A stretch of DNA of 64,000 bases from Otatea glauca (taxonomy: Eukaryota > Streptophyta > Magnoliopsida > Poales > Poaceae), in assembly GCA_036346275.1 (NCBI GenBank), contig CM070728.1:20236723-20300722 (forward strand), in the 5' to 3' direction. A program made the position numbers and the translations under genes. Of this stretch, positions 1 through 10,300 are shown piece by piece; within the stretch, counting starts at the first letter, position 1; each line of letters opens with the position of its first letter. The notes below the pieces were generated by a model that had not been told where the DNA came from, ran no database searches, and saw only the letters and a list, made by a program, of their open reading frames with translations.

Positions 1-315
1 ACAATATCGGCTTAGAAAAGATTGTTAGAAATTCAAAAATCGGAAATATCTATTCGAAAATTGTAGAGTTTCAAAATTAAAAAAAAAATTCGACCGTTTT
101 CATAGACAATCGGCCGGTTTCCATGGAAAATCGACAGGCCAGTAACTTTTTTGACGGTTGATTTTTTTAGCGATTTTCACTGATTTTCGACTGGTTTATG
201 TCGCATAGTTTTTTCCAAATTTTTGAATTGAATCGGTTTACCGAGCGATTTTAGACCGATCCGCGCCGACACGGGCGAAAATCAAGCGACGTCGATTTTT
301 TTAACCCTGCCTTCG
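1..315. repeat. Truncated end of a dispersed repeat with GGTCGAAA/CCGGTTT-rich sequence
   Basis: The segment is full of CCGGTTT, CGACTGG and TTTTCGA words and ends at about 315 in AACCCTG. Similar sequence recurs at 20823-21152, 22238-23705 and from 63598 to the window end, where the complementary end reads CAGGGTTTACAA or CAGGGATTCAAA. I infer one repeat family, cut here by the window edge. No reading frame of note. The transposon superfamily is not determined. Confidence 0.4.
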
Positions 316-660
316 GGGTTCAATAAGAACACACGTGATATTCTTAGCTGACAATATTTTTTTTTGAGAAATTAGCTGACAATATAGCTTAACCCAGAAA
401 ATTGTTGCTACAGTAGAGAAAGTTCAATCTTTCAACATCAACTCTAGCAGATGTGTAAAATAATATATATCATTTATCTAAGTCACAGATTATGACTAGA
501 TGCTTGGCTAGTTTGCACATGCAGAACAACTTCTGATAATAGCTTATGTTTCTATTTCCAAGTTACTTAATGCTATCCTGTGGGCTGTGGACACACTCCG
601 GATATGATAAATAGTGAGGCACAAAAACAGCTGTACATATTTATTTTATTCAACCTAACA
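316..660. other. Short intergenic spacer
   Basis: AT-rich sequence between the repeat end and the Copia LTR. I see no gene, no convincing splice signals and no recognisable repeat. Confidence 0.4.
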
Positions 661-991
661 TGTTAGAGGAGTTCAGAACTTGAGATCACACAGAGAGTAT
701 CACAATTCATACAAAATAAGAACTGTCTCAAACTGTTCAACATATAGAAAACCTCTATTGTTACCAGTAACTCAAATGCATCAGGCAATATTCCATACCA
801 GAACGACCTATAATTATTACTGTAGATTGAAAAAATTATGTGTCTCCTATTGGATCTCACACCCTTTATTTATAGCGAAAATTACAACCGTAACACAATC
901 GAACTCTATCTTTAACACAATCGAACCCTATCTCTAAATTCCTAATTTATCTCTAATTCAACCGGACACTATTCCGGATATTATCCCAACA
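661..991 (-). repeat. 3' LTR of the Copia element
   Basis: The 331-bp segment has TG...CA ends: on the minus strand it starts TGTTGGGATAATATCC and ends CTCTAACA. Directly 5' of it on that strand is a polypurine tract (ATCTTGAGGGGGAG, complement of about 992-1005). A TATAAATA box sits at 867-874 on the minus strand, as expected for the LTR promoter. No partner LTR was found in the window, so age and target duplication cannot be read. Confidence 0.75.
867..874 (-). promoter_or_regulatory. TATA box in Copia LTR
   Basis: TATAAATA on the minus strand inside the LTR, 118-125 bp downstream of the LTR start at 991. The position fits a U3/R promoter. Activity is not implied, since the element is broken. 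Confidence 0.45.
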
Positions 992-1099
992 CTCCCCCTC
1001 AAGATGGGTTAAAAATATCAATCATGCCCATCTTGTTATATATTGTAGCACCCTCGCTAGGATCTAGCACTTTAGTGAAGTAATCTGACAACTGTTCGC

Positions 1100-2700
1100 T
1101 AGATTTGACATACTCTAGCTTTAGATTTTTTTTTCATCTAGCTTCTCCTTCATAAAGAACCAATCCATTTCAACAAGCTTGATATGATCATGATGTACCA
1201 GATTATTAGCAATGTTGATCATAGATTTATTGTCACAATGCAATATCAAGGGACCACTCCTCAACACTCGAAGTTCAGATAATAGATCCTTCATCTAGAT
1301 CATCTCACTCAAACTTAACACCATAGCTCTATATTCTACCTCTTGCGGTAGATCAAACCACAACTTATTGCTTATTACTCCTCTATGACACGAGGTTACC
1401 GCCCACAAAGATGTAGACCTCCTATCATCTATACTGCTTGCTCAATCAGCACCACCATATCCTTTTACATTCAAGTGTTGATTCTTCCTGAACCAATATC
1501 CTTTCCCAAGACTACTCTTCAAATATCATAGGATCCGAAAGACAGCTTCTATGTGTCCCATTCTAGTAGATGAGATGCCAAACCAGTCTTTGATAAGCCT
1601 CCTTGTCAACTAGATCACCAAACTCAGCACGAAATTCGTGATTTCTATCAGTAGGCGAAGCAATAGGACGATATCCAACCATTCCTGTCTCTGCTAACTA
1701 GTCAAGGATATATTTCCTTTGACAGAGAACTATCCTTTTGGAGACCGAGCGATCTCTATTTCAAGGAAGTATCGAAGATGTCCAAGATCCTTCACCTCAA
1801 TTGCTTCTTCTAGCCTTTGCTTTAGGCACTTGATTTTTTCACTATTATCTCTAGTTATCACAATATTATTAACATAGACCGATTGTATGATGATATGTGA
1901 ACCTCTATACTTGTAAAATATCGTATGATCCCCATTACACAGGGAATAGCCCATACCACAAACTGCACGTCTGAATCTATCAAACCATGCTCGTGGAGAC
2001 TTTTTAAGCTTACACACCTTTCCGATGGTCTTCTTATTCTCAATGCCAGGTGGTATCTCCATATATACCTAGTGTAAATCTCCATGAAGAAATGCATTCT
2101 TCATATCCAACTAATGAAGAGGCCACCCAAAATTAACAACACAAGAAATCAATATCCTTACTATGCTCATCTTTGTTACTGGTGCAAAAGTTTCATCATA
2201 GTCTATCACATATGTCTGACTATAACCTTTTGCAACCAACATTGCCTTGTATCTATCCAACTTGCCTTTAGAAGTTTATTTTATCGTAATACCCATTTGC
2301 ATCATACTGCTTTTTTTCTTATTGTAAGTGAAACAAGATCTCACGTTTTGTTCTTCTAAAGTGCACCAAGCTTCTCTTTTCTGCCATCCTTCCATTTAGG
2401 ATCCTATTTAGCAACCCGCCAATTCTTTGAATAGACACTGTCTGAAGAGATGCAATGAATGCTTTATATGTAGGTGAGATATGGGAATATGAGATGAAAT
2501 TTATAATGTCATGCTCAAAACCATACCGCGGTAGAGGCTTTCCAGCATTAGCTCTAATTGCCCCACTTTGTGCATAAGGTAACTCTAAATGAGAGGAATC
2601 GAAAGAAACATTACCAATTGTCCAAAGGAAGGTAAGGAACTTGATGGAGAGAGACTTGAGAAGAGATTTGAGACTAGGACCGTATCAACTAGGGTGGCTA
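1100..2700 (-). pseudogene. Copia pol remnant: reverse transcriptase and RNase H
   Basis: Minus-strand translation gives the end of a Copia polyprotein. At 1730-2062 lies an RT palm segment with KLKKSPRAWFDRF and, where the catalytic YVDD box belongs, YVNN; both active-site aspartates are therefore replaced. At about 1130-1465 lies the Copia RNase H segment: a GYGGAD start (normally GYADADWAG), DDRRSTS, VEYRAM, LHCDN and VEMDWFFMKEKL in family order. An in-frame stop follows the first aspartate. Further stops and frame changes separate the RT and RNase H parts, and about 2100-2560 holds the weaker RT N-terminal part (INNFVSYS-like segment). The family assignment is firm. The copy is not functional. 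Confidence 0.85.
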
Positions 2701-2730
2701 GTTGTTCAGGTCGTGGTTCTTTTATAAAGC

Positions 2731-4050
2731 TATTGGAGATATGCCCTAGAGGCAATCATAAAGATGATTACATTTTTTTATGTTCATGATTTATTATTTT
2801 GTTCCTTTAATAATGTCATTATTATTTATTAGCAAGTATGTGATTTATTTGTGAAACTCTATATATGACCTTGTGATGATTATTATAAAGTGATCCCTAG
2901 TCGATAAACATACGAGGACACATATGAATTGACTAGTATATGTATTGGTTGATGACCATATTTCACGGGTCATGGATTTGGAGATATTAAACCAATAATA
3001 TGGACACGTGTTAGAGAACATGGAGTTGGATCGACCCACCTTGAGACACTGCGAGAATATTGTAATATTACTTGTCATCAGTTCGTCTCATATACAATAT
3101 GTATGCTATACCCTTAGACTTGAGATTGACGCATGTACTCGAGATGTGTAATGACTTACATAGGGGTTGCCAAATGCTACTCCGTAACTAGGTAGTTATA
3201 AAGGTGGCTTTCGGGTTTGTCGTGAAGCATACTGGGAAGCATGGTCGATCAAGATGGGATTTGCCCCCTCCATACAACGGGAGAATATCTCTAGGCCTCA
3301 CTAGTGGTCGGATTTTGGAAATGCACAGCCATGCTACTCGTGGTTAAAGAGTTAATCGTAATCGGGGATTCCGAGTCACGTAATCGAGTAGTCAAGCTAC
3401 CTAAATAAGGATGACACATACTCGACTTGAGTTTGATCGATATCATGAAGCAAAGGGAAATGCGTATAACTAAGCATTGTTAAGATTCATCCGATGTGAT
3501 CTTTACATATACTCGGGAGTCGACACGTCCTGCTAGGGATTACTATCGATTAACAGTCGAGTAAGAGTACTCGAACCATGTCCAAGTATACATGAACCTA
3601 TAGGGTTGCATGCTTAAAGGGTTGGAACATAATTCGGATGGTGATCCGAATTCTGATAGGCTTTGAGTTTCTAATGGGCCTTTAATATAGAGACACATTG
3701 TGGGGCATCAATATAAAGGGAGGGTGGTGGCTTTAGGGTTTAGAGACACCATAGGAATTTAGAATTCCCGAAACCCTAGCCACCACACCTCTTTCACCCA
3801 AAACCGCATAGCCGACGCTAACACTCCGGTACGTGGCGTTTCTGCCCTGTACATGTGTATACCTTAAAGGCATTGTTGCGAAGCTTCAATTCTAAGATGA
3901 TCTGTAACATGTGACAGTGATGAGGACGATCTATAGCCTAGCTGTTGAGGAGGCACGAGACTAGTACGACTACAACCGCACCGACGTGCTACATCGACTC
4001 TACTTTCACTACGGGTCTGAGCGTCTAGTGGTAATTTGTGATCTATTACT
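2731..4050 (+). repeat. Nested LTR (Angela/BARE-like type), possibly solo
   Basis: The segment starts with TTGGAGATATGCCCTAGAGG, the 5' end typical of Angela/BARE-type Copia LTRs in grasses. It interrupts the minus-strand Copia pol between its integrase-RT linker and RT. The 3' end is less certain: TTGCA followed by GTGGT at about 4050 resembles an LTR end meeting a primer-binding site, but the next bases diverge. I found no matching target-site duplication and no second LTR. It is either a solo LTR or an LTR plus a short internal stub. An AAACCCTA-rich leader-like stretch lies at 3730-3800. Confidence 0.6.
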
Positions 4051-4129
4051 TGCAGTGGTTCCTTGGTTATGCAGTAAAAAATTTTGAATTTATGCTAGAG
4101 TAGCCTACCCGTTTCGCTTTAAAAACTTG

Positions 4130-5576
4130 CTCAAGTGCTGATGACAGCTACTGTTTCTCCCCCTGTCTCCCTGGTTCCTCTACTACCTCTGATAGAACTA
4201 GCTCATCTGACGGCGTAGGTGATGATAATGTTGATGACTATTTCTGTCCTTGTCTCCGAAAGCATCGTCTCTTATACACCTTCAATTGTCCTGGGGCTGT
4301 CACATCTCTTGCATATTTTTTATCCGAACTCGTAGAGGGACACGGAATTGCTCCCATAACAACTTCTTTCCCTCGGTTATCACTCCTACACTCCTTGTAC
4401 TCTCCCTTCTCAACTATCACCCTTGGTGATATGGGAGAATTCATCTAAAAATTAACCAAGATCACCACTACTCGTGCAGTATGGCTCGAACTTCTGAAAA
4501 ATTACATCCATACTCATAAACAATTACATCCATACTCATGAACAATTTTCTTTCCATTGGGTTCTAGCACCTATATCCCTTCTGACTAGATGAATGTGCT
4601 ATGAAGACACAATTCATAGCTCGAGGATCCAGTTTGACAACCGTTGGCTAGGTGATCCCATACAAAGCACACATAACCAACACTTTAGAAGGATCTTGAA
4701 CTCTCGTTGATCCAAAAGAATTTCAATGGGAGACTTCATCCCAAGTATTCGAAATGGATGCGATTGATAAGATATGTAGCCGTTATCATTGCCTTACTCT
4801 ATAATCTTTTCAGCATATTCATCTAAAACATGAGTGAACGTGCTACCTTCAACAAATATCAATTCTTCCTCTCAGCCATTCCATTTTGAGACGGGGTCCC
4901 TAGACAAGTGGTTTGATGAAATATCATATTCTCCAAAAGATATCATGGAAACACCTTGTTAACATACTCAATTCTATTATTTGTTCGAAGAATTCGAACC
5001 TTCGCATCAAACTGAGTTGCCACCTTCCGATAGAAGTCCTGGAAACATCGAAGGACATTACTCTTGTGCTTCGTCATATAGATCAAAGTCATATGAGTAT
5101 AGCAATCAATTAATGTGACAAACCACTTAAAACCACTCACAGATGTAACTGAGTATAGACTCCAAACATCAAAATGTATTAATATAAAATGTTCACAACT
5201 CTGAAGACCAATAATATTATAAATAGACCGTGCATGCTTTCCAAACTCACAAGCATCACATACAAGTTTATTCTTATCTATTTTATTAACCAACTCAGGG
5301 TATATATGACTCAAACTCTGAAATGAAGAATGTCCCAAACGACAATGATGTAACAAAACCTTTTCTCCACTCTTCTTGCAGCCACAACCAATGTTGTATC
5401 CACTTGATCAATATACCATAGTCTATTACACCTGATTTCAGTCCCAATTCTCTTATCCTGGAATAGGCAAGAGTCCTCATCAAATAAGATAGTGCATTTA
5501 AATTGGTCGATGATGGAACTAACCGAAAGAAGATTAACCGAAAAGGATGAGACATGCAAGACAAAGGATAAAGCAA
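4130..5576 (-). pseudogene. Copia pol remnant: GAG-pre-integrase and integrase core
   Basis: The segment at 4943-5356 encodes a recognisable zinc-binding and core region: HHCRLGH and CDACEFGKHAR match the H-H...C-C integrase head, followed by HFDVWSLY with the first catalytic aspartate and WFVTLIDCYTHMTLIY. At the second catalytic position the usual LRSDNG reads LRTNNR, so the aspartate is lost; the glutamate of IEYVN remains. The interval 4140-4220 has the acidic, Ser/Pro-rich linker that joins integrase to RT in Copia elements. The same frame continues poorly up to about 5576. Confidence 0.8.
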
Positions 5577-5699
5577 TGGACGGTGTACACTCTACAGATC
5601 CTACTCTCTAAATAAGCTAAGAGGTCACATCAGCTATCTGAGTAGTTTCAGAGTGTATATGAAATGTATGATACAAATGCCCTAAGAGAACATGTGACA

Positions 5700-6870
5700 T
5701 ATTTAGATGCCCCTGAATCTACGATCCAATCAATATAAGGATGCTTATATGTAGATGCAAGTGCTTGTGCTAAGTACCTTCATCCATGTGGGCTTAGTTG
5801 TCAATGTTACCAAAGGAGGTGGTAGGTGGCTCTAATGCTTTGCTCTTCTGTCATTGTTCCTGCTGCATAGCTTGCTCGCATGTTAGAGTAACACACATGC
5901 TTTTTTCTGCCATAACAATACTGGTTCTAGGCCTACCCTTGCCCTTGCCTCGACCTCCACAATCTCCACCTCGACATTCGTGACCTTGATCTCCTCCTCG
6001 TCCTCCACGATCACCACGACCGCCACAATCTCCACCTCGGCCTCCATCATACCGTAGGAGAGGACAAGAACGACTCAGATGTCCTCTTTCCCCACTGTTA
6101 TAGCACTCCTATCATAAGTACAACATAGGTAGATCTAATTGGGTTTTTGCCCCCTATCTCTCGTAGTCAAATTTTCTCTTACATCATAGCTGAAATTGCC
6201 TGCTCCATAATAGGTAGGTTTACCGAGTGAAACATATCAACTCACTTGCTCTCAAATTCTACGTTCAACACCTTCAGGAAGTGTGTGACTCGACTATGCT
6301 ACATCCATAATCTGCCAACCGTAACATCACCAGTACATGTCAATTGCAGTAGATCATAGTGATCCAAGTTTGCCCATAGCTGCTGCAATTCACTAGCATA
6401 TTCCTGGATAGTATTCTCATCCTGTTTTAGAGTCTATATCTTGCCCTGAACCTCCATGATCATCATCACATTGCTTGCCCCAAAGTACATGTTTTTCAGT
6501 GTTGTCCACATTTCCGCTACATTCTTTATCGTTTTCACCATCCGAGTGATGAATGCAGACATTGAAATCAGCAACCAAACCACCACCACAGAGTTGATAG
6601 TGTTCCACATTCTCTAATCCTTGTCTATCTTTGTCTACAAGCTCAACACAAGTCTCCTGTAGGTAGTGCTCCACCCCTTCGTCCTCATAATTAGCTGAGC
6701 CCTTTGAGATCAACTCAGGTAATTCTTGCTCCCTTTCAACTTCACATCATTCGCTATTAGTTCCGTCTTCAATTCGGATGAAAGTTGACTCAACGGTCGC
6801 CCTCCTCTTCTCTTCGGCCGCCTTCATTGTAGTGTTCCCTTGCTACTTCTTTGCAACCTTAATCTCCTTC
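5700..6870 (-). pseudogene. Copia gag remnant with damaged zinc knuckle
   Basis: On the minus strand a gag-like segment (YASELQQLWANLDHYD, then HFLKVLNVEFESK) lies at about 6180-6420. An RGG/RGD-rich basic stretch lies at 5940-6060. The zinc knuckle at 6064-6105 reads CYNSGERGHLSRSC, that is C-X2-S-X4-H-X4-C, with the second cysteine changed to serine by one base. Several in-frame stops separate the pieces. Upstream of about 6890 the similarity ends. Confidence 0.7.
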
Positions 6871-6890
6871 GGAGTCATCTCATCTAAACA

Positions 6891-7356
6891 ACAGACCAGC
6901 AAAAAAAATGTCTTTTTTTTTATGTAATTTAAGGTCCATGTGAAATTTCGCCACCTTTTACACAAATTGAAAAATACAACCTGACCCGATATAGTTCTAC
7001 GCTTGCAATGTCTTTCTATACCAAAGAACATAAGCTAAATGTTAAAACCGTGTCAAAGCATCCAGTCAGTTTTCACCTTATACAAGTCCTTTGTTCCCTA
7101 GTGCGCATGACAAATTAGCAATAATGAAAAGGACACGGGTAGAACAAATGAACTTGATTCATGTTCCTGTAACATCGTTGACAAAGTTAAAAACTTCCCA
7201 ATGTATAACTTGACTACTGATACTTCAAATTCGTCCTATGATTTGGCAAAATGAAGTTATTTCTTTACAGGTTAACACCATATATCGAAGTTTGAACGAA
7301 ATCAAAGACCTAACATCTAACAAGCACAAAAACAACTACTAAAAGAAGGGCCTATT
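6891..7356 (-). other. 3' flank / probable 3' UTR of DEP1
   Basis: Sequence between the truncated Copia and the DEP1 stop codon at 7357-7359. It should contain the 3' UTR and polyadenylation site of the minus-strand gene. I see no clear AATAAA on that strand and cannot place the transcript end. Confidence 0.4.
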
Positions 7357-10300
7357 TTAACACAAGCAACCACTGATACAGCACGGATTACAGCACCGGG
7401 GACACCGACATCCTTCTGTACACTTTCTGCAGGACCAAACGCAACCACAAGAACATCGGGGGCACGACGATTTTGGAAGACTGCACGATCTGCAGCAGCA
7501 GCAGCCTCCTTTGAAGCAAGAAGGCTGCCCCTCACAGCAAGATGACTGGCACTTGCAGCAAGACCGATGTCCCTTGCAGCACGACGACTGGCAGTTAAAG
7601 CATTGCGTGCAGGAGCACTTACACAAGTTTGAACAGCCTGCGCAAGAGCAATTGAAGAACTTGAAGCAGCTTGAGCATCGAGGGCAAGAGCAGGAGCAGC
7701 AGTCTGCGCAGCTGCAGGAATGTTCATTGCAGCAACTGCAGCTTGGTTTGCAGTCGCAGCAATTGCTAGAACACGAGCCGCATTCCGGTTTGCATTGACC
7801 GCAAGGGCTGCAGCTTGTGCTGCAACGAGGTTTGAAGCCGAAGCTCGGAAGGCTGCAGGTGCAGCAATTTGGGCCACAGCAGCTGCTTTGGGGTTTGAAG
7901 CATGACGAGATCTTGAAGCAGTTGCAGTTCGGTTTGCAGCATGATGCATCGCAGCATGAGCTGCAGTTTGGACTACGGCATGAGCAGTTCGGTTTGCAGC
8001 ATGATGCATCGCAGCATGAGCTGCAGTTTGGATTACGACATGAGCAGTTCGGTTTGCAGCATGAAGGGATATTGAAGCAGCTGCAGTTCGGTTTGCAGCA
8101 TGAGCTGCACTTTGGGCTACAGCATGAGCAGCTCGGCTTGCAGCATGATAAATCGCAGTACGAGCTGCAGTTTGGCCTACAGCACGACTCGTCGCAGCAT
8201 GAACAGCAAGAACAATTGAAGCACCTTGGTCTTTTGCACTTAGGTAAGTATTGGCAGGAGCAGCAAAACCATGAAACGCAGATGCACAATTTTGATCTGC
8301 AGAAAATTCAGTTTTACTATGTAAGATCAGTGTTGTCATAGTACAGGTAATTGTGCCAAAAGTTCAACAAGATGAGGTAATAGAATTTTTCAACACTACA
8401 ACCAGAACTGGCCGTACAGATGAGTATTGCACCCTTATCAAGAAGAAATCAAGTTTTCACTTAAGATTTGTACAAAATAAAGACAATTGTATTAGATTAT
8501 TGGAAAATGCCTGTATGTTCTACTAGGAAAAAGATGAGTTAAGGGCTAAAAAGTGCCATGCCATTTGAAAACAAACGTGATCGCTACAAAGAATTACTCC
8601 CATAATGCCTTCTGATACTGCAATGGAATGTTTCTTAGAAAATTATGCAACATCACTATCAATATAAGACAAACAGCTGCGTTAAATAGTTTTCACATTT
8701 GATCACAGAACATTGTGTAAAGTACATCCTATAGACAGGGAAGCCATACTAAAACACTTATGATGCTTGACTGCAGCAGCAACAAATAGCCTCAGTATTA
8801 TCATAAAAAGGAGGAAGGCGTTGTCACTGGTAGTACTAAAAGGTGGCATCTAACACCAATTATTTTGTTGAAGTTGTAAGTGCCACAAATTACATATTAC
8901 AGAATTAAAAATGGACAAATTATCCTTACTAAGATGGATTGCTAGAAAACGAGACTAAGCATGTCAAGTTGTTGCATCAAATTCCCAAATAAACCATAGT
9001 GTATTATAGCAATCTACTAGTTTGCACATAACTTCTGTACCAATAAATGGAAATATAGCAATCTACTAGTTTGCTCATTTACATGTGAGGATAATATTAA
9101 TTTGGATTCTCCAAGCAGAAATATAGAAAACAATTGGCTTGCTTATTTTCGCTTGAAGACTTGTTAAAAATTGAATCCAACATGAAACATTATCAAAACT
9201 AGCATACTCTTGCCACTCAATCCCTGAAAGCAATGTATAAGGGAACACATACCTGATCCACCAATAAAGACCGCAGGATCTGTGCCTCCTTTTATTTCTG
9301 GAAAATAAAAAGGATGTCAAACGAACACTGTACATGGAAAAATAAATCGGAACTTCAAGCCCAGAGACCATACATTGGCATTAGTGGGTCTTGTTTGGTA
9401 CCAACAAACTCATTTACCCTGAAAAGTATTGTACGACCACATCAGCAACTTGTAAAAGAACTAGCTTCTAACAAATGCACAAAGTAACGTAGTATAGTCC
9501 AATGCAGGCAAACAGTTATTTCAACTGCAAATGCAATATCAGATAATTTCACTATTCAGTAAGCAATAATTTAGTATACTACCCTGAGTATTTGACTAGG
9601 AACATATGCACATTCAATGGTGAGAACCATTGTGAACACAAGCATCAAGATTCAAGACTATTGGTTGTAATAGGGAACTTTAGGCCAAACGAGAATCATT
9701 TCAGTACTTAACACCAAAATGATAACAGAGATACCATCATTTAGGTTTTCAGGTCTCCCCCCAAAAGAAAAAAAAAGTAGACCTTGGAACGGTCAAAATG
9801 TTGGACCACAGGGCCACAAGCTAATAACTGAGAAACATAAATTCAAAATCAAATTGTGTAGTGAACGTTGTGATGCAGGTGGGATTGTTTAGTGAGTAGC
9901 TGTGAAGAAATAATAGCCTTCATCTTTACCTTGAGAGTACAAGTAAATATGCATTCGGAGAATGACATCAAGTACAGGATATGGAACAGAGAAACAGCAG
10001 TTCCCACAGACCAAAGTGACAGAGAATTGTATGAAGGTACTAACTAAAATCCAATCACATAACACCATTGTATCTTGGATATAAAAGGCAAGGCGATTGA
10101 TCAAAATAGAACAGAAGACAGTAAACAACTTAACGTGCAGATTTTAATAAATAAACGTACATTTGGTCCTAGACATAAAACATCGAATAAATTCCAAGTG
10201 GCGGACTAATTCACAATTCAGGAAGGGCAATAGTGCATACTCTTTACAGCATCCAGAACGAGAAACTGGTTGAGCTCCTTCAAGTAATTGTAGCTCGTCC

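Larger units (their letters stand above)
661..6890 (-). mobile_element. Degenerate Ty1/copia LTR retrotransposon (5' part missing)
   Basis: Reading on the minus strand from high to low coordinates, gag, integrase, reverse transcriptase and RNase H remnants appear in the Copia order (integrase before RT). They are followed by a purine tract (complement of 992-1010) and an LTR at 661-991. A matching second LTR is not present near 6.9 kb, where gag-like similarity stops abruptly, so the 5' LTR and leader are lost or lie outside the copy. An unrelated LTR is nested at about 2731-4050. Catalytic residues of both integrase and RT are changed, so the element is dead. It lies tail-to-tail downstream of the DEP1 gene, ending about 470 bp from its stop codon. 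Confidence 0.85.

Noticed and set aside
2726..4122. Target duplication AAAGC around the nested LTR
   Set aside because: The only candidate on the far side is the reverse complement GCTTT, not a direct repeat.
7317..8339. 340-codon Ala-rich minus-strand frame and 174-codon Gln/Leu-rich plus-strand frame over the same bases
   Set aside because: Both are other-frame readings of the Cys-rich DEP1 exon 5; only the Cys-rich frame joins to the other exons and matches the family.
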